A stretch of DNA of 64,000 nucleotides from Diphasiastrum complanatum (lineage: Eukaryota > Streptophyta > Lycopodiopsida > Lycopodiales > Lycopodiaceae), in the NCBI GenBank assembly GCA_029204225.1, contig CM055106.1:33946361-34010360 (forward strand), read 5' to 3'. A program made the position numbers and the translations under genes. Of the stretch, positions 33,770 to 44,955 are shown in pieces (positions within the stretch are counted from its first letter, which is position 1; every line of letters begins with the position of its first letter). A model generated the notes under the pieces. The model was not told where the DNA came from and made no database searches. It saw only the letters and a program-made list of their open reading frames with translations.

Positions 33770-36700
33770 TTTTTCCCTTCTTAAACTGCTTCTATGTTTA
33801 GAAGCTCCTCAAAATAGGAAAGAATTACAATGACAGTTTCTTTAACTTTCAATATTATCCTTAGTCTGACTTTTATATCAAACAAGTTTCAAAGATAAAC
33901 CTATTGCCAATCGTCAATCTCTGTTCTGGAGTACAAACTTTAGTTTGAAAAAGTACACTAAGAGATATATTTTCTCAACAGGGTTAAACTCAACACAAGT
34001 TAGTAACATCACTTTCATGTAAAATACTTACATAAACCACTGAGTGAAATATTTCCTAACTTAGAAGATTAGAGTTAAAGAAATAATAATAATTATAGTT
34101 TGAAATTATCCACAAGCTTTGGCGGATAATTCATAAAAAAATTTCAAATACAACTACCCTTAGAATCCAAATCTAAGATATGATAATTCATTCAACTAGA
34201 GTCTCTAAGAGATTCATTAAAAAATATAGAATGATTAGAACTCAACTCTGAGTATCCTAAATACTCTTTTTGAGTTAAATGCTCCTGTTTCTAGCACCAA
34301 ATACAAGAAAATAACATTCATTCATCTTGATAGACTTGTCTGTCTCCTATGATAACTGGAGATCCAATCAAAAGAAAAACGGTACTCAAGCATTTGCAGA
34401 CTATAAACTGTAGTAGAATAACATCCACTAAAATAAATTGAATCCTCCACAAATAAAATACTTATCTTGTGAGAATGTCTGTGAGATCCATAGGTTCTCA
34501 AATAAAATACTGGAGTAGGGAGATTCAAAACACTCATTTGAATTCTTACTCAAATAATAGTCTTAGAATTAATCATCACACTTAAGAAGCATCACCATTT
34601 TTTATAATCCTTTGACAAAAATTAAGTATCTATTTATGATCCGTCAATCATAAATATTTAGATTCGTATGATTCGTCAATCATAATTTTCTAGAATCCAA
34701 ACCATACTTAATCATTTACAGGATATTGGAGTATATGTCCAAAATAACTCAGGAAAAGTAAGAATTATTCCAAATCTTTCCATTAAAAAAATACTAGATT
34801 TAGAAATATTCTTCAAACATGATTTTTTGACTGAAGTGCAAGATTTAAGTTCTATAAACCACTAGTAATAAAAGACTGAACGCATACCAAAATGACAACC
34901 ATCTTCAACTACAAAAACTTTAGATCACAATCTAGAATCAAATCTAGATACCCAAAGTCCTGCTGAATATCCATTCAGATATTATTCTTGGATTCATTAT
35001 GATTCGTTATCCAATTGAGTGCTCTGGGATATAATCACTAATGAGCTGAATCTATTCCTTAACTAAGGAATATTCTATCCCAAGAATACTGTATATCCAA
35101 TGCACATAATTTTAACTGATGAACCTAATCATGCGTCTTACAAACAATATAAACCAAAACCATCAGTTTCTGGTGAATCCACATCACACACATCACATTG
35201 ATCGTTTTACCAATTTACTTCATCTAGGAGTAATCAAGTATTCAAGTTAATTGCTAATGATTCAGAAATCTCAAATGTTTAGGTGAAGAATTCAATTATA
35301 CTAGTATGACGCCACATTTAGATCCTTACCCAAATCATTTATAAGTTAATCCATAAATCTTCTATACAAAGATTTGTTAACTCTGCAAGTATCTGTCAAA
35401 ACAATACTTGATCATATGTCTATGTTCACCGACTAGGTTAAGTGCACCAAATAACCCTAGTAGCTAGAAATACACAGTAGATTCATACAAGATTAATTGT
35501 GCACATATGTGAATAATCTCACTATGATCCAATACATAAACATATTTTTATCTGGCAGATTTCTCCAAAACCCACATATGTTACTTACATATCTCACTGA
35601 GATCTTGTAACTCAGTTAGAAAAGATTTTTTATTTCTCATGAGTAAATAACATATTCAAAAAATCTCTGAGACGAATAACATTCACTCTCAACAGTTTTC
35701 TAATCCCACTTACCTCTAATTACATAATTTCTTCCACTCAATCAACCCCTCTCAGGTCCTAGTACTCAACTAAGATTAGGTTGATCCAATACAAAACTCT
35801 CAGACTTAAATTTTGATAAAACTTACTCCTATTCCAACCAAAATGAAATTAGTAACCTTTGACCTTTCACTGTACTACTTATGAATAATGATTCAAATTC
35901 CAAACCTGTTCTAGTTCCAGATTGTCCACACAATCCCTAGAGAATTCCTCTTATTCGAAAAGTTCCAATTAGGTATCTTACTCTGAATCTAACCGAAATT
36001 ACTTTCAGACCAAATCTCATTTCTATACCATAGTTGGTTCTCTTCCGAAAACTATGCAACCCACAGATTCCCAAATAGAATTTTATCCCACCACTTCACC
36101 TCTCCTTTTAAAGAAATTGTAAATTTCAATAAAAGTTAACTGGAAAGATGATATATGAAAATATCTAAATCCAAGAAAAGTCAGTAATAAGTGCTTCCAC
36201 TAAAGAATTTTCTCTATTACAACCAAGACTTTTCCTTCAAATATTTTCAACTCGAGTGACAGTACAATCATTCCATTGAAACCTATCTATGCAATAGAGA
36301 TATTCTAGATTTAAGAAATTGAAACACTTTAACCTTATAATTTATCTGAATTCCATTCCCACAAGTAGTAATTGATATGACATAACAATCTTTCAGAAGA
36401 ATACTTCATGCTAGAAAGAATTCACATAAACTAGTTTGATGTCTTATATTCGAGAAATTACTAAGAAGTAAAGAATTAACTAATAAAGCAAGAAATAGAT
36501 TCGAGGGCCTCTGATTTTGTAAATAATGAGATACCACATTGGGATCTAGATTAAACCTCAAGATTTTTCAAAATACTCGACATTTGATCGAATGGTTTTC
36601 TTTTTCCCATATCGCGACTAGGTACTAAAACACACCATTGATCATCAAATCTTTACAGTCCTAGAATTCCCTTTCCAAAATTACTGATGTCCCATACCAT

Positions 36701-37670
36701 CAGCTTTTCCTTCCAGAAAAACCTTAACCGCCTTACTTGATATTCTAGAGATCCATTGATCATCTAATTGTCCTATAATCCATATAAGATATTATCATTT
36801 GTTTCCAAAAACTGGAGAATCCATTCATTTAGATGACTGGCATGCTTATCAGATGGATACTTCTAATCCACATTTGATCTTGTGATTTAAACAGAAGAAT
36901 TAACATGGTCTACATTACATTTTGATCCTATCAGATTAGTGATAAGCCTCAAAACGCTACTGATGCATCAAATCTAGGAACGAGCTTTTGTCAACTAACA
37001 GATCCAAAGTAATCCACGTATCTGATTCCTCTTCTAACATCACAATCGACATCCAAATTTGTGGATAACTCAATGGTCACAAAGGTATTGGTTGTTAATC
37101 CAACAAAGTGAATTTAATCCAAGAAATTATTTTTTGGTATTAAGCAATTAAATACTGGGATTACCGAAATCCTAACTGCAAAATACATTTTCTGATCACA
37201 CTTACTACCATTTATGTCCACTCTTCTTCCCTCAGAATTTTTAGTTCCCTAAAAATCTTTCAGCTAAGATATCAAGAAGACGTAACGACATTAGTAAATG
37301 TTTAAATTTAATTACTGTAGGAAAAAGTCTGAAACAATGCCATTTTTATCCTATCCTGAGCTGGATAACCAATACCCAAAAATCATCTACTAGTATGAAA
37401 ATACTATTAGTTTGATCTTTTGAATATAATTCATCATAGGATTTAACTGGAATGAAATTAGTTTCTTATTAATTCCTATTATTTTGATTTTTCCAATAAA
37501 ATTGGACTGTTCTCCCTTTTCACTCATTGGCTTAAGAATTACTTCGTTAAAGTTATATCAAAAGCTTTGGTTTGTTCAATTTTAATGACCAAAATCATCA
37601 AAATCACAATAACTAACTGATCGGTGTCCCACCGATTTGAAAAAGAGAAAACCAAAAAAACATGATTTAA
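33770..37670 (-). mobile_element. Internal region of the LTR element, AT-rich, no surviving ORF
   Basis: About 3.9 kb of uniformly AT-rich sequence lie between the purine tract at 33770 and the 132-bp duplication. By position it should be the 3' internal part of the minus-strand element that owns the 33292 LTR. No frame above about 70 codons survives, and I recognise no reverse transcriptase or integrase motif, so this is inference from position only. Confidence 0.3.
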
Positions 37671-37915
37671 CTCCATTTACTGGGAGTACCAATACTCTAG
37701 AGTTAAATGGTTTAAATGGCATCGTACCAAAAAATTGAATTCCTTTATCGGGTACATGCCTGAGAACCGTACTGTTTTGTCAAGATCGGCTTAGAAAATT
37801 TTCTCCATTTACTGGAAGTACCAATACTCTAGAGTTAAATGGTTTAAATAGCATCGTACCAAGGAATCGAATCCCTTTACCGGGTACATGCCTGAGAACC
37901 GTACTGTTTTGTCAT
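37671..37915 (+). repeat. 132-bp tandem duplication, about 1.9 copies
   Basis: CTCCATTTACTGGGAGTACC at 37671 recurs as CTCCATTTACTGGAAGTACC at 37803, and identity stays high through GCCTGAGAACCGTACTG and TTTTGTCA to 37915. The few differences suggest a fairly recent duplication. The unit contains GAATCGAATCCCTTTACCGG and GAGAACCGTAC, which have a structured-RNA or organelle-like look, but I cannot identify the source. Confidence 0.85.
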
Positions 37916-37930
37916 GTGTTGGAGGGAGGT

Positions 37931-37944
37931 TGGCATCAGAGCCC
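37931..37944 (+). mobile_element. Possible Met-tRNA primer binding site
   Basis: TGGCATCAGAGCCC differs at one base from TGGTATCAGAGCCC. It comes 15 bp after the 132-bp duplication, but no LTR ending in CA abuts it directly, so it may be chance. Confidence 0.3.
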
Positions 37945-39635
37945 AGCTAAGATGCAATCTTGGATAGGTTGGAGGCAAGCTCTACATCAGATTGGAAGCA
38001 CATGGAGTTATGTCCCGAATTGGTGTGCAAAACTCTCAAGTGGAAAATCGAGTTTTGGATCCTCTAATTCTGGTTTGAAGCATATTGGCAAGAGGAGTGG
38101 TGTAGTGCACTACCACCGGGTTATCTTTTTGTTAATACTGCCTCTAATTGGAGTGATTCACTTCTGATGTTTTTTTGTAGAACCTTGAGAGGATTTCTAT
38201 TGATGTAGTATGATTTGTGTAACGAATCCAGTAGCTTGTTTTCCATGTCATTAAATATAGATAACAGGCAAAAACTGGATTATGGATGGGAACTGCTAAT
38301 ATAACAATTCTTTAATGGTATCTTGTTTAAGCATAGAATTGTTAAATCTCATCTGTGTGGTTTTTTGTTCTCTGAAAAATCATTGACAATTCTACTTTCA
38401 TATTGGTTTAACCTTTTTGATATGGAAAGTAGTGTTGTTTGAGAATGATTGGAATGGGGAGCATGCAGATCTCGTTGCTAGTAGAAGAGAATGTAACTCT
38501 ATGACCATAAATCCATGTTTTGTTGTTTGCAAGAGATTGGAGTTAACCTCATTACTCTTGATAATATTGTATTTCAACTCACTGAGGTAGCAAAGGACAA
38601 TAGATTTTGTCTTAAAAGCTATTGAACTGATAGGCAGTTGATTTTTCTTGCTTGCTGAGGACTGGAAGACAACCCTGATGGCTATTCTGGATCACTCTTG
38701 CTTTCCATATGTGTGTTTTCCCGTTTGGAAGACCTGTGGAGCAAAGAGTAGAAGCCAGTAAGAATGGAATGGACCTCACCTCCTAGAAACTAGCACAGTG
38801 GCTGCAAAGAATGGTTGATAGCTGGAATCTTGGCCAGTAACTCGAATATCCTAGATCTGACAACCGCTTGGAGCCTAATGGTGACAACATGTGTGGTAGA
38901 TCAATGATGGTGGTAGAACGCTGAGGAACCAGTTATGGAGGGCAAGAACATGATGCCTCTAATCAAAATGTTGATAGGCGTCCTTGTTTACCTCTTATGC
39001 AACCGATTTGAAACTCGTATTGATGGCTTTGGAGCTCGTTGACAGTTTGAATGACTAAATTTTTTCTCCATTGATGGTTGTGGTGGAGCGTAGATATGTG
39101 GTAGCAAGAGAGGGAGGTGCGCGGGTAGCAAAACAACAGTAATTCGATTTTTTTCCAGTGGAAAAGGCGTCCTAGAGGAATGTGCATGCAATTGGATTGA
39201 AAAATCGAACAACCATCATGGCTATAGCTGCCAAGATGAAGGAAAAATAGTGGAACCCTTAGGGTTTGATGGGGATCTCTTGATTCCCTCGATGACAGCA
39301 TGTGTTGGAGGCAGGTGCTTGGATTTATCTCTGGAGACACTGAACGAGCCTCCTTCTCGTAGCTTTTGGAAAAACCCTATTAGGGTTTGCTTAAACTTGA
39401 AAGCAATGTTGTCGTTGGGCTTGTTGGTTTTTTTTTCTTCCCCTTATGATAGTGTATGGACTCGTCTTTTCGACGCCCATACAAAGGTTTTAAAATTTCA
39501 GCAATCTTGGGAATTGCACAACTATGCTTGTTACATGCTGAATGACCAAAATCTTAACATGGTTTTTGATAGTAGTTAAACTTGGGATAATGATACGACA
39601 TGGCAACTCCGCGAGGAACCACATAATAACCGCAT
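37945..39635. other. No recognisable gene
   Basis: Short frames occur on both strands (for example 39250-39579, plus), with nothing that matches a family. A stretch at 39.24-39.40 kb has ACCCTTAGGGTTTGATGG and ACCCTATTAGGGTTTG, which are telo-box-like motifs. It is probably retrotransposon leader or untranslated debris. Confidence 0.5.
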
Positions 39636-39639
39636 GATC

Positions 39640-40072
39640 GGGAGTGAGGGTTGCATTGCACTCAGATCTTAGATGTTTGACTCATTCGACATAGTCCCTG
39701 ACCCTTTTCTTTTTTCCCATCTTTACTTTGCTCAGCAGGAGAAATGAATCTTCCAAGAACTTCTTCCCAAGTAGTTTTCTCTTCTTCCGATAGGTTGAAG
39801 TACCAATCTTGTGCAATTGCCACCAGAGACATCGAAACACATCAATTTGTCTGTTGGTGTCCACTCGCCGTAAATTTCGTAGGCTTGCTCGTAGATCTAG
39901 AAGAATCTGATAGGATCTGATGACCCATCATATTTAGGTATTTCCATTCGGATCTATTGGTGCTGGTTCTAGTTCTGCCTCGATATGTGCAGCTGCTACT
40001 TTGGAAAAGTTTGGTGCTTGATTTGCTATCCTTCTTGTGATTGCCGGATCTCAGATTCATTCAGTGGTAGGG
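39640..40072 (-). pseudogene. Ty3/gypsy gag fragment
   Basis: The minus strand reads MNLRSGNHKK at about 40.06 kb and then, after a frame change, FRCLWWQLHKIGTSTYRKK, KKFLEDSFLLLSKVKMGKK and RVRDYVE. The last block matches the gag of the 52.8-kb element (KMGKREGVRDYIERVKHLR). It is the retrotransposon gag (capsid) region, broken by at least one frameshift, and the rest of gag and pol is absent on the left. Confidence 0.7.
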
Positions 40073-40329
40073 TACAGTGAAATGCAATCTGGATCTTAGG
40101 GAATCTAATCAAATTGATAGGCTGATAGGGTGATTTTAGGCCTCTTACGGTGGTTTTTCCTTGACAACTATTAGATCCTTGTTCTGATTGGCCTGAGATT
40201 TTCACAGTAGCTGGATCTGGTGTAGATCTATCTACTGATCTAATCTGAGAAGGTTACTTGTGTGAGGGTTGGCTGTGAGAAGGTTTCTTCATTGATTTTC
40301 AGTCAAAAAACTTGATTTTTCAAAAATTA

Positions 40330-42420
40330 CTAAGAAGTAACTCTCGCAAGGTCTACAGGAGCTGTATCTAGTATGGATCTAGCTCTAAAAATCTCTACGA
40401 AGCTTAACTCTTGCATGAAGTAAAAATTTCATTGTCTGCGAGGGTTCAAGGTCACTTTTTTGCTCTGATCTTCACCAATAAATTAAACTAACTCTCGCAG
40501 ACTTCATCATTGATGTAAAATAACATTCTAAAGCCAATGGAGTGGTCTGCGAGAGTTACTTCTACAAATATTTTTTGGATCTTCTGATTTTGTTGATTTT
40601 TTAGCACTTAAATCCGATTTTCTGCTCACTAGGATCAAACTAACTCTCGTAGGCTCTTCTGTTAGCAACAAAGTAAAATCAAAGTAAAATAAAATACCAT
40701 TGTAAGTCCACGTGTGAGTACTTGTTAATAAACTCCTACCATGGCATGTGCATTATAAGTCCATGGGTAGAAACTTAATTAAAAACTAAACTTCTAAGTT
40801 AGAAAACTTAACTTAGAGAACTTAAAATTAGAAACTTAAGCCTAGAAAATAAAAGATTCTAAGTTATCTTGAGTTCTAAGTTTAGAGTCTTAGGCTTTCT
40901 AAGTTAAAAGTTGAGAAGTTTAGAAGCCTTAGAATTGCAAGTTTTAGAGCTTAATCCCATAAGTTAGTAGAAGCTTATGGAAGGCCCTTCTTGCTATAAG
41001 AAGATAGGCATTTCCCTTGTAAAATAACACTTTGAGATTATGCTAAATTGCTCTCTCTTGAGATTATCATTCCATTTATGTGTGTTCCCATTGGAAGGTG
41101 CATAGCTTGAGGGAAGGTGCTCGGGCCTCCTCTTGCCTCCTTTCATTGATTTTTATTGTGGCATGCTTTTAATTGCTTATTGCTTAGTTTAGCCGCGATT
41201 TATATTTCCATTTCCCTTTGGGAATTAGTATTAGTTTTACGGTTTGCTAGTTGGGAAGCCTTAGCAAGCCTAGTTTAGCTTAGATCCTTGCTAGTTGGGT
41301 AGGCCTTAGCAAGTTTATTTATTTTCCAAGTAGTGGCTAGTTGGGTACTGCCTTAGCCACACCATTTTATTTTGAACACCAGTTGGAAAGCCTTGGTGCT
41401 CCTTGTCTGTTCATGTTCTTTTTACAGTTGAAAGCTTGTGTAGGACTTAGAAGGTGGACGACCGGTCTACCACTATACTATGCACAAACTCTTCATTAGG
41501 CCTAGCCACAGCATAAAAGTAGTTTTACTTCCAACATTGGTGTCGTTGCGGCTTTTTATGTTTTTTTCTACCTAGCTTCTTTTTCTTTGGTTTTTTTGCC
41601 TCCGTGTTTGTGTGCTTGCTTGCTTGCCTTTTATCTTTCAACCACAACACGAGTCTTACATCCAAGTCCTGCACGAGCTGTGGAGCAAGTTATCAAGCCG
41701 GGGGGAAGCAACAAAAGTGTCAACTTGGGCATTTTCTTGAAAAGAAGTGACCCAAGAGACATTTTTTCAACCAAACAGGTATATTTCATTTTATGACTCC
41801 AGAAATTCTGACCATGTCTAGATTATGAGAAAACAGCCTGATATATTGTCAAAATTCCTTGTTTTCCATCCAGATCTTTGTCTTAGAATTTGTCGGCTTC
41901 CATGAGGCTAGATCTAGTCAAGATCAATGCTTCAGCAGCTCCGCGAATTCTATCTCACAGATTTTTCATGTTTTTCTGTCGGAAAGTCATCTTTTCACCA
42001 TGCCATGGTGTTTTATTTTACTTTGATTTTACTTTGTTGCTAACATCTTATGTGTCCTTGTCTCACTAAGATGGAACTCTAGAATCTCTACGAGGGTTCT
42101 TGGCCACTCGAACTGAAAATTTTACTGTCTACGAGGGTTCTAATGGATTTCCCTGTCTTTTTCTCATTGGGAACCTTTGCACTGGCACTTATACTAAGAA
42201 TTAACTCTTGCAAGCTTCTCTGTGTCCTGGTCTCATAGAGATGAAACTTCAAAGAGCTCTGCGAGAAGATCTGATTTTTTTTTGTTTTTTACAAGAGTGT
42301 TTTGAAATTTTTATGGTTTTTCTCTGATTTTGGAAAATCTATTGGGAACAAACTCTCGCAGGCTTCTATGCAGGTCTAGGACAGTACCCTGAAGCTGCTG
42401 CCAGTCATGCAAGGGTTGGT
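40330..42420. repeat. Gypsy leader with reiterated TAACTCTCGCAG word, in two inverted blocks
   Basis: The word TAACTCTCGCAG and its complement CTGCGAGAGTTA, with variants, recur at 40340, 40430, 40500, 40549 and 40642 on the left and at 42100, 42135, 42205, 42260 and 42352 on the right, often as pairs about 50-90 bp apart. The two blocks are inverted copies of each other: 40661-40702 (GTTAGCAACAAAGTAAAATC...) is the reverse complement of 42003-42044 with about 40 of 42 bases shared. The segment lies between the gag fragment at 40.07 kb and a minus-strand primer site at 42.71 kb, so it should be untranslated leader, interrupted by LTR-like sequence (40.7-41.56 kb). Confidence 0.6.
40703..41575 (+). 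mobile_element. LTR-like segment followed by a PBS-like site
   Basis: About 850 bp end in TTTTACTTCCAACA and are followed by TTGGTGTCGTTGCGGC, a loose match to the gypsy primer site TTGGCGCCGTTGCCGGGG. Inside are AAGTTAGAAA/TTCTAAGTT repeats (40790-40930) and a block of CTAGTTGGG..GCCTTAGCAAG repeats (41247-41400). The left border is uncertain, and the site could be chance given the stronger opposing site at 42.71 kb. Confidence 0.4.
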
Positions 42421-42706
42421 TCCCATTGGTTTTGGAGAAAACAAAATCTGATGAGAATTTTGCTTCTTTTCCCTCCAAAATACAGATTTGTGTGTTTTTT
42501 GGGCTTTCAAGATTTTTGGTTGGATGTCAAGTCCTTAGAGGTTGTTTAGGGCTCCTCTACCCTCTCACACCTCCTCCGCTAGTTGTGAATAGTCCACGCA
42601 CAAGAAAATACAAAAAACAAGTTAACTCTACCCAAAATCCACCTAAAAACACTCTAAAAAAACAAAAACAACTCAAAAAGCAACTAAACTAGTTAGTGAA
42701 AACCTA

Positions 42707-42725
42707 TCCCCGACAACAGCGCCAC
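42707..42725 (-). mobile_element. Gypsy primer binding site (minus)
   Basis: The minus strand reads GTGGCGCTGTTGTCGGGGA right after CTACATCCCTACA. It matches the plant Ty3/gypsy Athila/Tat-type site TGGCGCCGTTGCCGGGGA with two changes, preceded by an LTR ending in ACA. It places a 5' LTR to the right (from 42726, through the GA tract) and a leader to the left, in line with the minus-strand gag at 40.07 kb. Confidence 0.65.
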
Positions 42726-42899
42726 TGTAGGGATGTAGATTTTAGTTGGTGAGCAGCGCTTCCGCCTGTCAAAGAGGGTTAGAACACTTGGATAGGAGCC
42801 TAGCTATGCTAAGATGCTACTCTTAGTTGGTCTCTACTTTTTCTCCTCATTCAACATGGTTTTGGGTGAAATGGGAAGAGAAGAAGAGAAGAGATAGAG

Positions 42900-42995
<96 letters not shown>

Positions 42996-43560
42996 AGGTT
43001 AGCTCAAATGCTCAAGATGCATGCTAATGGAAAAACCATAACTACTAAAACAATAACAAAAAAATGGGAAGCAAATGAAAAACACAACAATAGCATTAGC
43101 ATGAGTGCTTAGCAAATGAGGACGCTTTGGCTCTCCAAAATAGTAGAGTCTCCTCCTTCTCATTAAGCATGGACATATGGTACAAGAGGTGTCTTTTTAT
43201 CAATGGGGAAGGCCCTTGACCCAAAATCCTATTGGCTACTTCTGAAAATATGTGCACTAATCTTAACCATCCATCTTGGACCCAATCTAATCCAAGAGTC
43301 CTAAAAAAGTACATTGGAATTCACATGATTCATGTGAGTCTCAATTTGGACCCAACTTAGAAAGTTTTACACTAAGTTTATTAACTTGACATTGTGGCCT
43401 CGAGTTTTATTTTTTGCAAAAAGGCCCAAGTCCTTTATTCTATTTACAACTTAACTTGCATGCTCATTGGGCCATGGGCTTATACACGCAGGACGCCATG
43501 ACCCTCGCAACTATTTCTACTTTCCGATTTTATTTATTTACAATGTGTTGGAAATACCTC
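42726..43560 (-). mobile_element. Presumed 5' LTR of the minus gypsy element
   Basis: This is assigned by the primer site on its left. The left border (ACA on the minus strand) is firm. The right border is probably near the TGTTGGAAATACCTCCAACA palindrome at 43544-43563, where the neighbouring copia frame ends. The GA microsatellite sits inside it. Confidence 0.4.
42906..42988. repeat. GA dinucleotide microsatellite
   Basis: About 41 uninterrupted GA units. The Arg-Glu frame across it is an artefact of the repeat. Confidence 0.95.
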
Positions 43561-44400
43561 CAACACTTGTGAATGTCTTTTCTGTGTCCAGATTGTAGAG
43601 CTTGTATGCCTTGTGATCTGGAGAATAGCCAATAAAAATTGATTTTCTCTCTACTTGTGATGTCCAGCTTCTTCATGAGATCTTTGGGGATTTGAGCATA
43701 AACAATGCATCCAAACACTTTTATATTCTTGAGTGATGGTTTTTTATCTTGTCCACACCTCATAAGGAGTCTTGCCACACCTTATAAGGAGTCTTGCCAT
43801 TCAAGGCTTTGGTGATGGATTGATTTTGTAAGTAGGCTACTGTATTAATAGCTTCTGCCCAGAATTTCTTTGGAAGAGATGGCATGGGCCAGCATGCTCT
43901 TGGCACTTTCAGCAAGTGCCTGATTCTTTCTCTCAGCTACACCATGGGCCTATGGTGAGTAGCTTGTTGTATATTGTTGGTGTATTCCATTTGCCTTGCA
44001 TAATTCTTTGAATTATGTGGAGATTAATTCTCCCCCTCCATCTGAACATAGTGCTTTGATCTTCCTCTTTGTTTGATTCTCTGCAGACGCCTTGAACTGC
44101 TTGAAGAATTTAAATGCCTCTAATTTGTCCTTCAAAAAGTAAGTAGCAGTCCATCATGAGAAGTCATCAATGAAGGTAAGAAAATATAGTGTTCCCCCTA
44201 TGGTAGCAGTCTACATCGGGCCATAAATGTCATTGTGTACAAGGTCCAGTAAATTTCTAGAAGTGTGAACTAAGTCGAAAATGAATGGACTTCTAGCATG
44301 TTTGTTGATAATACAACTTTTGCATGGAGAACTCGATTTGCTGATTTGAGGTAGATCTGATGAAAGAAATTTCTGCAGTCGCAAAAGCAAAGCAACCGCG
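43555..44400 (-). pseudogene. Copia integrase fragment
   Basis: In shifting minus-strand frames it reads PCKSCIINKHARSPF and LLDLVHNDIYGPM, the catalytic-core phrase YFLTFIDDFS, CSDGGGE, then GVAERKNQALAESAKSMLAH, WAEAINTVAYLQNQSITKA, GKTPYKVW and IKVFGCIVYAQIP. These are the zinc and DDE core parts of a Ty1/copia integrase in normal order. At least three stops or frameshifts break it. The left end is cut at the gypsy LTR. Confidence 0.88.
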
Positions 44401-44691
44401 ATTCAATGTGATTTGGATGGAGTTCAGATGTGGTCGCTGGACATTGTCAACTGAATCACTCCTATAGTCCTCCAGAATGTAGTCAGGCTGTGGTTCACCA
44501 CGAAATCTGCAGAACTCTTCTGATATGGAAGTTGAGCTGCCTGGTACATATCTTGCTGGTGCTCTTCGTGGTCTTGTCGACCTTCTAGGAGATCCTCCTA
44601 GGACAGCAATGCCTTTATCTTTGTCTGCTTTGCTTGGTCTGAAACCATCTTGGTTTATAGGAACTGCGACAGCAGGCTGCCTCTCGAATAT

Positions 44692-44955
44692 TTATTCTTC
44701 AGATTCGTCATTCAAATGGGAGACGACTCGAAAATCTTTGTTTTCGTGTTCGTCCTCTGCTCCCTCTGTCATTGGCGATTGGTCATAGTACTGTCTCTCC
44801 AGAACTTCATAGCTGACAAGATCGTCATTGGCCATTGTCCTGCTCTCATCGAATCTGACATCTCTCACTATTTTCACTCTCATTATTTTCACAGTGTTCG
44901 TGTCTGGCATGTAGATTCTATAGTATACCTCAATTGGAGTCATGTTGGAAGCCAA
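44692..44955 (-). pseudogene. Copia integrase-RT linker fragment, displaced
   Basis: An 87-codon minus-strand frame with IEVYYRIYMPDTNTVKIMR, IVRDVRFDES and acidic tail DQSPMTEGAEDEHEN. This is the segment that follows the integrase core in copia polyproteins. Here it lies upstream (in minus-strand sense) of the core at 43.56-44.40 kb, so the order is reversed and at least one rearrangement is required. The right end abuts the start of the plus-strand copia ORF at 44942. Confidence 0.75.

Noticed and set aside
37840-37900. tRNA gene
   Set aside because: GAATCGAATCCC recalls a T-arm, but no complete cloverleaf or acceptor stem can be drawn on either strand.
39250-39579. 109-codon plus-strand frame
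   Set aside because: No motif; codons across a telo-box-rich stretch look like leader sequence.
41587-41796. 69-codon frame with signal-peptide-like start (MVFLPPCLCACLLAFYL)
   Set aside because: Lies in a presumed retrotransposon leader; hydrophobic start is from T-rich sequence and nothing follows it.
42827-43027. 66-codon Arg-Glu frame
   Set aside because: It is the GA microsatellite read as protein.
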